DNA of 64,000 nt from Solanum dulcamara (taxonomy: Eukaryota; Streptophyta; Magnoliopsida; Solanales; Solanaceae): positions 16,090,740 through 16,154,739 of the forward strand of contig NC_077245.1 of NCBI RefSeq assembly GCF_947179165.1, given 5' to 3'. The position numbers and the translations under genes were made by a program. Under the pieces are notes generated by a model. The model ran no database searches. It was not told the origin of the DNA and saw only the letters and a list, made by a program, of their open reading frames with translations. Positions 11,300 through 21,560 of the stretch are shown piece after piece (position 1 is the stretch's first letter; every line of letters starts with the position of its first letter).

Positions 11300-13625
11300 T
11301 GTCACGATCCAAGCCTAGGGCCTAGATGTGACATGGCAAATAAAGAACCCGAAAGTACCTCAAACAAGCCTCTTAGCATTCTTTTAGCCTTTCATAAGTA
11401 ATGATGATAAATAGACAAGCGGAAATCATAATAATAAATCTTCAACTTACATATGTCCAACAATACCTCTAACTATTAGACTTAATGGGGCTAAGACAAG
11501 TTCCTAGCTCACCCTCAATCATAATAGAAGAAATGTCATAATAAAATATCTTAACATATCATAAGCTAGAAAGATAAAGGAGTATTGTTCCCGGAATATG
11601 GGAACTCACCAAAAGTAGTCTTCAATGGAATATCAACTAGCCACGTGGAGGAGAACGAGGAGGAGCACCGATCCCTACATGGTGATATCATGTAGGCAAA
11701 AGAGTATGCGTTAGTACTTTGAATGTACTAAGTATGTAAGGATGCATGAACATTGAGAAAATATTATAAGATTTATGTAATATGGAACATAATGTAATAC
11801 ATGCATAATAAATCATATGGATATCCTTTAAAACATTCATTTTGTGGGAAAATAACCATAACCGACATTTAAGACCATGCGAGCTATTACATGGAATCCA
11901 ACATAACCCCCTACGTTGGCCGGGGAGACTACTTGCCAGGTAGAACTCCGTCAACTTCATTCATTTCTTTAACTTTAACTTTAAGGGCTATTTATGGATC
12001 CATTAGCCTAAGCCTACAAGGGCTCCTATGTTGGCACATAGTTAATGAGATAAGGGGTTGCTACTAGGATTCCCTTACCGAATCTCACCTCAATGCCTCA
12101 TTCGGTGCTAAGTTAATCCCACGGAATAGTTTAATACTTCAAAATATTCATAGCATATAACTTGAGAATTCAAACATCATATTCGGTAGAATAGCTCATT
12201 AAAACATTTGATAATTCAAATATGCAAGAATTGTCCTTATTGCATAAAGAATCCATGATTTATATCATTTCATCATTCTTTTATTTCATAAGACTCCCTT
12301 TTTGATCATAAATATTGCTTTCATAAACATTTATTTGGAGTCAAAGCTTTCAAGTCAAACTTTATTAAAAACATAGTAAAACTAGGTGAGTTCAAATCAC
12401 TTCAACTTGCAAATATGTATGAAATAAATATACATAAATACTTTGAAATCCATTAATTAAAAATCATGCTTTAAACAACCCACCATGAATTTTAAGAACC
12501 TTTAAATAGACAAATAGAGGAATTACTTGCAAACCATCAATTCATACATATGAAATTATATTGTATCAAAATAGACCAATAATCATTAATTTAACCATGA
12601 TTCATACTTTTAAGTAAAAATAAGAATTACTATAAGAAAATATTACTTGAAATCAAGAGACTTAATTGAAAGAGTTTTTGGACTATATGGATGAAAGAAC
12701 TCATGGATAAACACCAACATAACTTAGAGTAAAGCTTAAAGAAAATAAATATAATTTATCATATAATCAAAACTAATTTAGACATAAGAGTGGAAGGAAT
12801 ACTCTCATTAAAGCCTTACATACCTGGAGACCGAAGCTTTAGTTGGTACCGAAAGACTTAATGAACACTCTTGAGTCCTAGCTTCTCTCCTCGCCAAAAT
12901 GTTTTGTGTACTATCCAGAGTATATGAATCACCGGAATAGTATTTCTTCACTACTAAGAACTAAAACTATATTTGAGAATGTGTAAAGAAGTATATAGAG
13001 AGAAGATTTGCTTGAGAAAGCTTGATGAATAAAATGAGGAAATAAGGTGGGTATTTATAGGTGGGAAAGATGACCTAACAATAAATAAAATAATTATAAA
13101 AAAAATCTGAAATTTTAGTGGAATATATTGATGTCATGGATGATGTTAAATGGAGGACAATTTATGTCATGAGTGATGTCAAATGTATCTAGATCTTTCT
13201 ATGGTAGGTGAAATGAGTTATCTTTGAAAGAATACTCTTTTTGGGAGCTGCGTTTGAATAAGATAAATTCCTTATTAGGATTTGGTGTCTTCATAAGAAT
13301 TGTAGATATGGAAGTCTAGTTTCATATCGTTCAAGAATCAACCAATTTGGATAAAGCTAGAGTGATATATGATTTTTCTTCTATAAACACTCATTTCCGT
13401 CACAACATCCTACCTTACAAACATTAATTTATTTGACCTACTTAACCTCCGAATATTAAAATAGGGTCTTCATAAAAGTTGTAGGTAATGATCTTTTGGT
13501 TACTCAGAAATTTGAATCACTCAATGTGGATATTCCTATGAAAATTTATGCCCAACATACAGAGGTTGTATCATGTTTAGGCGAAAATTGAAACATCGTA
13601 TACAATGTTTTTAGGGTATGTTACA
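11300..13625 (-). mobile_element. Solo gypsy LTR F, family G
   Basis: Plus strand reads TGTCACGATCCAAGCC...TATGTTACA, 2326 bp, matching the LTRs of the element at 47655-59518 throughout. Flanks are TGTTA (11295-11299) and TATTA (13626-13630), a duplication with one change; the undisturbed site in segment X copy 2 (GTGTTATAAGGAC) confirms a clean insertion. The hairpin CCTACATG/CATGTAGG is at 11674-11696. The minus-strand frame 11688-11960 recurs in all family G LTRs through shared ancestry and has no known domain. Confidence 0.9.
11674..11696 (-). other. Conserved LTR leader hairpin (family G form)
   Basis: CCTACATG and CATGTAGG form an 8-bp perfect stem around a 7-base loop. Same LTR position as the CTGCATC/GATGCAG stem of family B. 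Confidence 0.7.
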
Positions 13626-13630
13626 TATTA

Positions 13631-13735
13631 TAAGGGCTAGGCCTTGATATGGATTAGAGTTGAAAGTGGACTAACTAGAATGGATAAGTATTACTCTTGA
13701 ATGATAGTAAGGAGGTAAATGAGAATTATAAGAGT
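13631..13735 (+). repeat. Segment X, first copy, part 2
   Basis: TAAGGGCTAGGCCTTGAT to AATTATAAGAGTT, continuing 10913-11299 after the LTR F insertion. It stops abruptly at the start of truncated LTR H; the second copy continues past this point. Confidence 0.75.
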
Positions 13736-14420
13736 TTTCCTAAGTTATATATACCCAACTTGGGACGTTTTGGACCATATTTTTAGTTTTGTGCCTCTCT
13801 ATCTAAAAACCCTAATCTCTATCCTCTTCTCTCCCAAACATCTCCAACAAGATTTGTCCTCAAGAGCTCAAGCATTCAAGATCTTCAAGTCAAGTTTTGG
13901 TTTTCGGTGAGATGATTTTCAAGCAAGGTATGTAAGGCTAACCTAAAATTTGAGTTGAGTTCTTCCATATGCCCATAGATGTATTAGGTAGAAGTTATGA
14001 ATTTGAACCTTTTATGAAGAATTTTTCTTAAAATTTTCCTAAACTCTAGAATATTTTTGTGCACTAGAAATTGATTGACGATTTTCATGACTTAAATTCT
14101 TGAATAATTATATTTCATATTATTGACTACAAATGAATTTTTGTATATAAATTCATATGTATTAATGGTGTTCTTGAGTTGAGTTTTGTTGAGAGTATGG
14201 ATTCATGTATTCATTCACATGAACCCAAGATGAGATTTCTTTTTGGTCATAATTTGTCTTGAGTTTGAGATGGATGGTTTGTGTATATGTGTTGATTGAA
14301 ATGAAAAGAATGAATTGGAATAGTTATGAATCTGAATGGCATAAAAACAATTAAAACATTGGTAGAGATAGAATGTCACTTTTGTTTCTATAAATGGAAT
14401 GTAGAATTAAATAAGGATTT

Positions 14421-14580
14421 TAAAGTAGATGTTTGATGATGATGTGATGATGATGTTTGATGATGATGTTAATGATGATATTTGATGATGATGCGATGAT
14501 GATGTTTGATGATGATGTGAATGATGATATTTGACGATGATGTGAATGAAGATGTTATGTTGATGAGGATGTTGTGTGAT
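14421..14580 (+). repeat. GATGAT-rich microsatellite
   Basis: Runs of GATGATGAT with TTTGAT and GTGAAT variants inside LTR H. Other LTRs have only one or two units here, so the array expanded locally. Confidence 0.85.
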
Positions 14581-15754
14581 GAAGTAGATCGAAGTCTAAT
14601 GTGATTATGTGATATATGATTTGCATAATTTGATTTGATTGGAGTCTTATGAGCATTTCGAAAATAAATGATCTTTTGAAAAGGAGTTTTAAATAAATGA
14701 CTGAGAGCATTTTTGCATAAAATATTTATACGCTATTTTCAGTTTTAAAGAATAATTATTTTCATCTATGATTTAAAAAGAATTTAAGCATGAATTGAGT
14801 TTGAGAAGTCTTTTAATTATTTTTGAACATGAGTATTTTGAGTATAAATGAGTTGAGCATTTTTACTTTAAAATGTCGATTTTTGAGATTGAGTTGAGAT
14901 TGTATAAATTTTAAAGAGAAGAGTTTGATGATTTGAGATGAGTCGATTTGAAAGAAGGTCCTATGGGGACAGATTTGATTGAGTTTTGAAAAAAGTCCAA
15001 TGAGACTAAATGAGTTGATTTGAAAAAGTCCAATGAGGCTAAATGAGTATTTTGAGTATTTTACTCACTTGATAGATATGAGCATATTGAGTCTTGGGAG
15101 GAGTATCGAGCACCAAATTTGGTAAGAGTATAGTCCATACTCAAACCAATAAACTACGTCGCCAAATGTAGGAGAGGATTGAACCATTAAAGTCGGATGT
15201 TTTCCAAATTATTGTCCTAACATGATAATACTTGGTTGGATTGGATCCATGATTGGTTGATTCATTCATACCCTGGCAAAGTATAAACGGATGCGGAAAC
15301 AACATCGGCTTATTATACTATCACTCGCTCATATGGTGATAGTTGTCAGTTAGAGAAACTCCCAAATTGAGTGGATTGTGCATGATTTAATTGGTTTGAT
15401 TGACCTTGTTGATAATTGAGTTGGATTATATCACATTACTAAGTTCTAATTTGCATATTTATTGGGTTGAGTCCTTTGACTTGATTGTTGAGTTGATTGT
15501 TGAGTTGATTGTATATGATCGGATTGGGTTAGATGCATTGTGACTGGATAGTACATGATTGGATTGGATTGTATGTTGTATGATTGGTCTTTGTCTAAAA
15601 ATGTATTCTTACTTTAGACTTATGACACTTTGATAGAGTATCTCTTATCCGTCTGATTTTGAGATATTTGAACCAACGTTATTCTTTCTTGAGGTATGTT
15701 TCATTCTACCATACTACATACTCGTATATTCCATGTACTGACGTCCATTTGGAC

Positions 15755-15775
15755 CTGCATCATTTCATAATGCAG
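15755..15775 (+). other. LTR leader hairpin in LTR H
   Basis: CTGCAT, loop CATTTCATA, ATGCAG: 6-bp perfect stem just downstream of ACTGACGTCC. A second stem TCAAT/ATTGA follows near 15795-15815. Confidence 0.65.
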
Positions 15776-16252
15776 AGACAGGTTTAAGAGATCTTCAATA
15801 GGAGTACCATTGAGGATCTATATACACTCAGCATATTGGTGAGTCCTTCTTTACATCCGGAGGACACCGCTTATGTCATTCTTGGGTCGAGTTAGCCTTT
15901 TTCATTTTGATTTGTGGTATCCATGAACATGTCATTGGCACCAATTAGATAGTAGTGATAGAGGATTCATAGACTAGATAGTGATGGGTCAGTTGAGTAT
16001 TTTCTTTCCTTGAATTATTCTTGTCAAACTATTTTAATGACAAAGACTAGAGTTTGATTTGTTGGCTCGTGGTCTTTCTTTCTTGAGTTAGATTGTTGAT
16101 TTGGATTGCCCGCCAAATTATTTCTTTATTTTAAACTTTACGCTAATTGATTGATATGAACAGATGTGTGATTGGACCAAGTGGTTCGCTTGGGGACCAG
16201 CAATGGTCTTCGAGTGCTGATCACGTCTAGGGTACCCTCTTGGGGAGTGACA

Positions 16253-16815
16253 ATATACATATATGAATTATGCTATGGTTGCTAGAGGTGTATGTATTAT
16301 AGGTATGAGGTTGTGAGTAAACAAATGGAGAGAAGTTGATGTGGTTTTTAGTGAGATTAATGACTTAGAGTTAGATATTAATGGTGTCTTATTGATGCAT
16401 GTGTAAAAGGGAGGTTTGAGAGAGAATTCGGAGGTTTTGTCTCCATGCAGGCTGCACTGGCGGGAGGAATCCCGCTATGGAGAGGCCGCCATAGCTAGTT
16501 AGGTCCCGCCATAGTAGGCCAGTCTGGTTAAAAGTCATAGAAGGCCAGTATGGTTAAAAGGGAAGTCTTAGTCCACATAAATGTTTCCCTCTTTTAAGTG
16601 ATATGCTAATTATTCTAGTCCAGGTGTTGGTGTGAAATTTTAAGGAAGTAGACCGATTAAATAGTGTTAGTGATGGCCCGTAGTTCAAAAAATCCTCTAT
16701 GTGTTATAAGGACTAGGCCTTGATCAATATTAGAGTTGACAATGGACTAACTAGAATGGATAAGTATTAGGCTTGAATGATAGTAAAGAGGTAAATGAGA
16801 ATTATAAGAGTTTGT
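16253..16815 (+). repeat. Segment X, second copy
   Basis: Repeats 10913-11299 plus 13631-13735 without LTR F and with extra GC-rich words (GGCGGGAGGAATCCCGC, CCCGCCATAGTAGGCC). Directly follows the end of LTR H and then runs on into the rest of LTR E. Confidence 0.75.
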
Positions 16816-17280
16816 GCATAAAAGTTTGGTGGTGCATTTCTTCAATAGAATGTTTTCTTCTTTGTTGATTTCTTTATATTATGTAGTGGGTATCAGATTG
16901 ATCGATGATGCCTACCAGTACTTATTGTTTGAACTGATACTAATCTTTCCATGTTGACATAGTCTGGTTGCAGGGTTAGTAAGGTTTCATAGGTTAAGAT
17001 GACGATGATCTCCAACAACTTCTACTCCTCCTTTCTTATAATGGGAAATGTGTCTTGTTTTATTTATACTCTATGTATCCTGAGAAGCACTTGTACCTGT
17101 ATACACTAGTTCTTTGGGAGGGTTTTCAGTGTATCTTCATAACTACTTTAATTAGTAAAGAGATTTCTTATATTTTGTTAACTTCCGCAATTGACTTAAT
17201 TTTTCAAAATTGATGTAAGGATTCTTCTATCTAGGTGTTAGAATATGTTCCCATATGGCCCGGTGGGTTGGATTGTAACA

Positions 17281-19703
17281 TAAAGACCAATCCAACTCAG
17301 CCTAGCAGGGAGTATCAATAATGAAGCCAAACTAAGACCCCCTATTAACTAACTACAAATGCAATGTAAGATAAGTACAATTATAATCAAATAATAATCG
17401 AACGGGCGCCTATAGCCCCGGAAGGTACAAACAATAACAAACATATCGTCGACTCCCATAAAATTAGGGAACCAAATAATAAACAAGTATATTGGTGATA
17501 GGAGATGCGTGTGAATGCAAATTAGTAGTAAAAAATAGTGACATCATATGTGGCTCTTAGAAGACATCAATAACCAAATATATAGACCCATCCTGGTCCT
17601 CATCATGTCAGGTAGGACCATATAACTCCCTCATCTAGTTCAATGGTACATCGGCCAGAGGGGCCCATAAGAGATGCGGGAAGTCCATATACATTGTATG
17701 GACCCAAACCAGGTCTTATACATCAGATATAATATCCCTGGTCATTGTACTGGCGAGTGAGTAGCCAAGCTGATGCAGAAAAGAGCGACGCTGCATTGGA
17801 TAGTCAAGTAAAGGCAAGAGCATCCCAGATGCAGTTAGTGTAGAACAAGGGCGACGTCGCTTCAAATATCAATAAAAGGTTGATGGCATCCTCAATGCCT
17901 CTGATATTGCCAGCAGAAAAGAAGTACGTCCTCGACGCCTCATAAGTCTCAAAATTAATATCCAAGTGATTCAGGTGGTAAAACTACTGTTAAAACCAAT
18001 TTAAAAATAGTAAAAGTGTGAGAATGTGTCTTCTCAAAATAATAGTGAAAATCCAATGAATAAATAGGGACCGCACCACAAAACATGTGAAAATGTTCAA
18101 TCAATGCACACATGCCATCTCCAGCATCTAACCAAGATACACACAATCAGAAATGTAATATAAAATCTTACCACACAACACAAGCAAAAGAAAACTGACT
18201 GGAAATCTAGTCGCTCCTCATACACGGCCTCGGGTCCAACAAATGACACTAGTCAAAAGGGCATCACAAGCATACCTCTAAACATAAAGTGAAGCAATCG
18301 AGAATTGACTCAAGGGATGAATATCTCTAGGAAAAATGCCTTACCGTAAATATGCCACTCTAGCTCACAACCAAGCACTGCTTGGCCAAATTTATGGCTA
18401 TGACGAGCCATTGAGGTCTCAGGCACTAGCACAAGGTGTTCATCCAAGATAATCCCAATCGAAAGCTTCGCTAGCTATAAGGGAAACAAAGCACATGCTA
18501 AAGTATCTAAGGCTCAACCCTAGTCTAAGGCTAAGGCAATCAATATCAATCCTATAAAGGACAATAACTTAGGCTTTCAGAAGACTAATCTAGTCTAAGG
18601 CTCAATTGGGAACCAAGAAGATGGAATGCAATGAGGCAAATTCTATACACATCAAGTACTAACCTAAATCACATGTAATTTATACTATATAGTATCTAAT
18701 AAAGCTCAATCAAAGTGAAACACAGTAGCCTACCTCGAAGGCGATCATGCGCGCTCTAAAATGAGAGAGAAATTGCAATTAAAAAGAGGGTTGATGCTGA
18801 TTTTTGGCTTAAAATAAAGGCAGAACTGGTCGCTAAAGTGACTTTTGGTCGCTAAAAGTCTGCACCAGATATCAGATATTTTTCTATTTTTTTCAAAGTC
18901 CCCACGGTATCCTCGGGATTCATTCGTGACCTGATAAAAATAAACCAGATATGCTACCACTAATTTCAATATTCCGGACTCAATAGAATTATTGGATTCT
19001 GAAAAAAATTATTATGACAGAAATACCCCTTCGGAACTCATTAGGCCTAAACTCAACTTTTTCCCTAAACTCCCAAAATCAAAAAGAAGATTTCAATACC
19101 CAAACAAAAGGTCTTTCTAGACCAAATTCAATATTCCGGAGCTAATGACGCTGATGAAATTGTGATATGACAACTAATTCTTCAAATTTGACCAAAGTCA
19201 ACTCTAGGCCTTTAAGCTTTCTAACATCTCGTCTAAATGCTCAAACTCACATCGGAAGTCTTAGGACCCAAACTAAAGGTCGTTCTAGACCAAACTCGAC
19301 ATTATGGAGCTAACCGCGCTAAAGAAATTTTAATCCGAGCCCATTTTTCCAAAATGTTGACCAGAGTAAACTTAGTCCAAAGCAAAAATGCCTAATGGCA
19401 CAAATTCACACCGAAAGCCTCGGGGCCAGAGCCGATTATGCCACTAGCCTAAATTGACTCTTCCTGAGCTGATTTGACCATCACAACTCCATTCTGAGGC
19501 CATTTTCCTAGAGTTTTGACCTAAGTCAACCATTCAGACACTAAGAGCTCCAAAACACAGAAACTGGCATAAAACCCAAATAAATGACCAGGCGACCAAA
19601 CTATCAGCCCCAACAAGTTATAAATTACTTGGAGTCACTACAGGAAAGTTGTGAACACTGAAAAGATAGGAAAATAGAGGAAATGACCTGAAGGGTCATA
19701 ACA
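17281..19703 (-). mobile_element. Relic K, right part (old LTR-like element)
   Basis: In the minus direction it begins TGTTATGACCCTTCAGG at 19703, an LTR-like start, and has the word style of minus-oriented nightshade LTRs (CCGGAAGGTAC, GACGACGTCGC-like words at 17780-17860, TTCCGGAGCTAA near 19130 and TATGGAGCTAACC near 19305). No protein domain was seen; the frames at 17955-18146 and 18745-18969 are short and unsupported. The other end was not found, so whether it is a solo LTR or part of a larger element is open. Confidence 0.5.
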
Positions 19704-20531
19704 CCACACAAGATAGGTAATCCTCACTAAGCAAATCGAGTGCAATGAGCTGTATATGCCATTTTGAACTTAAAATAAATAGCAGGAGGAACAATTTTAG
19801 ACATTATTTCTTTCATCTCAGGGCTTTTTACGTTAAGAATTTAATATAGTTTCTTTAATTGATGATTAATTTTAGAACAAAAATTTCTAATTACGCTTGC
19901 GTTGGTATATGTGATTATTGCCTTATCTACTAATTTGTCTATCTCTCTACGTTACTATTCTAGCGTGCATATAATAACTATGTTATTATTCAGATTTTAA
20001 ATTATTTTATTACTACAATATATAAAAATGCCTTGATGGTTTTAAAATTTGTTACTGATTTATTTAACTTAAACTCTGTGATATATAAGTGATTAGGAGA
20101 GAAGTAAATTACCAAATTGGTCTTTGATCTTTGCAAGTTGTACCAACCTTATTATAATATGTAATGTCTGTGTGTGCCGCAATTTTTTGTGTTTATTCCA
20201 ATAAACGGTTATGCTTTTTAGTGAATAATTCACAGATTTTTTTTATATGCACCATCGATCGGTATACAATGAAGAGATCAAAGAAGAAAAGTAACAAACA
20301 AAAACGAATTAAGATTCATGTTACAACATCCTTGAAAAAAATATTAACTTGCAAATTTAATCACCCTCGTAGAAATACAAAATACTATAAATTTAACTTA
20401 TATACATCAACACAGTACTGTAAAGAATAGTATAAAAATTCTAGTTAAACTTGTGAAATACATTTGAATCAAAGAAATACGTTTATTCAATATTAGCACA
20501 AGGTAAGGCAACTGAAAGTAAATTTAATCAA
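19704..20531. other. AT-rich DNA downstream of the small gene
   Basis: Includes the probable 3' UTR of the gene at 20532 (near 20450-20531, resembling 1-57 and 60620-60700 in part). The plus-strand frame 20164-20430 has no motif and low-complexity composition; I do not call it. Confidence 0.4.
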
Positions 20532-20693
20532 TTAAACGGAAGGGTTGATCTTTTTCTTATCATTCTTGAAGGTGGAGGTGGTAGCTTTCACTATCTTTTC
20601 AACAGCCATTGACTTCACTGACTTCTTATCCTTCTTTGGAAACACACTACCATTTTTTGATGTGCCTTCTTTTCCCTTTCCATTATTCTCCAT
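20532..20693 (-). CDS. Lysine-rich small protein, 53 aa (copy 2, best copy)
   Basis: An open frame from ATG at 20693 to TAA at 20532. The protein starts MENNGKGKEG, has SVFPKKDKK in the middle and ends NDKKKINPSV. It is hydrophilic, about a quarter lysine, with no signal peptide, membrane segment or cysteine. It is conserved with the copy at 60701-60883 over its whole length (GKGKEGT, NGSVFPKKDKK, MAVEKI, NDKKKINP), with changes that keep the frame. That argues for a real gene even though it is short. The ATG is supported because the paralogue aligns from the same methionine. A TATA box lies about 190 bp upstream. I recognise it only as a nightshade-type small protein of unknown role; lysine richness could suit nucleic-acid or acidic-membrane contact, which is inference. 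The frame 20615-20872 is antisense overlap from another frame. Confidence 0.65.
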   Translation of the reverse strand: MENNGKGKEGTSKNGSVFPKKDKKSVKSMAVEKIVKATTSTFKNDKKKINPSV

Positions 20694-20881
20694 ATCTTTG
20701 TTGAGAATATAACTAAGTAAATAAAATTGTGCTCTCTATAACAACTTAAACTTTTAGATGAGATGGTCACACGATACTTCAAACAATCTCTTCTCTTAGA
20801 TGACTTATGAATATGAGGAAGTCTAATTAATATATATTGTTGCTTTAACTTGTGATCTTTTGAGGAGTTCATACGTTGAGG

Positions 20882-20890
20882 TATTTATAG
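20882..20890 (-). promoter_or_regulatory. TATA box of the small gene
   Basis: CTATAAATA on the minus strand in the context CTCCTATAAATACCTCAACG, about 190 bp upstream of the ATG at 20693. Transcription would start near 20850-20858, giving a 5' UTR of about 160 bp. No equivalent was found before the copy at 60883. Confidence 0.6.
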
Positions 20891-21085
20891 GAGTTTTGAG
20901 GCTTTTGTTTATGGTCGTGAACATTTTCATGCAACTCTGGTTGAATTTCTGAGTAATTAGCTCATGTAAGATTAAATGAAGATTGTTGATTATTTCTTGC
21001 ATGGAATACGTGTTTGTGTGTGTTAGTAAAAATTGAAAATATATTACTCCTACTTAGTTTGTCATTTGCATATATCGGGTGTATG

Positions 21086-21176
21086 TGTGTATGTGTTGGA
21101 TGGGAATGAGTTTTGTGGGTTTGTGTGGGTTTGTGTGTGGGTGTGCGGATTGATTAGGATGACTCCTACATAATTT
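21086..21176 (-). repeat. GT-rich block upstream of the small gene
   Basis: GTGGGTTTGTGTGGGTTTGTG and GATTGATTAGGATGACTCCTA, shared with 405-485. It lies about 400-480 bp upstream of the ATG. Conservation between the paralogous loci shows the duplication included upstream DNA. Confidence 0.65.
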
Positions 21177-21560
21177 TGGTTTTTTGTATTTATTAATTTC
21201 AGTTGACGACCAATGAAATTGTTATATACATTTCTTGGAAATGAATGAAGTATTCTGGATTACTCATGATGATAGTTTATTTTCAAAAATATTTAAACCA
21301 CTACTAAGGTTTTGGAAGTGGAATTTCATTGTATTTAAGCTTTATTAGTTTTCGAACTAATGAATATAAACATTTTAAAATTGTATAAATACATATGTCA
21401 TGAGTTGCACAAAATTTTAAACGAGAAAAATACAAGCCTGAACGAATATAATGAATGTTGAGTTTATTTGACTGATACTTATTGTCATCCCAAAGTACAA
21501 ACATATTACAAATTGCTTTCAAATATTATGAATATGAGAATAATCTTTGAACTGATTTGT
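21177..21560. other. AT-rich spacer, nothing recognised
   Basis: The frame 21304-21522 has no motif. The target duplication TTTGT (21556-21560) of the next LTR ends it. Confidence 0.4.

Larger units (their letters stand above)
13736..16252 (+). mobile_element. 5'-truncated gypsy LTR H
   Basis: The order of blocks is that of the other plus-oriented LTRs: AAGGTATGTAAGGCTAACC (13925), GAGTATCGAGCACC (15100), TACCCTGGCAAAGTAT (15270), CATACTCGTATATTCC and ACTGACGTCC (15717-15745), hairpin 15755-15775, TAGGGTACCCTCTTGGGGAGTGACA end. The first about 700-750 bp of the LTR are missing and 13736 abuts segment X. The frame at 13719-13910 crosses the junction and is not a gene. Confidence 0.8.
8868..17280 (+). 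mobile_element. Solo LTR E with nested insertions
   Basis: Starts TGTAACAACCTATTCCG and ends GGGTTGGATTGTAACA. Flanks TAAGG and TAAAG are a 5-bp target duplication with one transition. After removing the palindrome (9741-10076), solo LTR F (11300-13625), truncated LTR H (13736-16252) and the duplicated segment, about 2.65 kb remains, a normal length for these LTRs. A minisatellite lies at 10437-10722. It is the host of at least three later events. Confidence 0.7.

Noticed and set aside
20164..20430. 88-residue frame on the plus strand
   Set aside because: AT-driven composition, no motif, no paralogue in the window, lies downstream of a better-supported gene.
20615..20872. 85-residue minus-strand frame over the small gene
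   Set aside because: Overlaps the conserved frame in another phase; the paralogue does not keep it.
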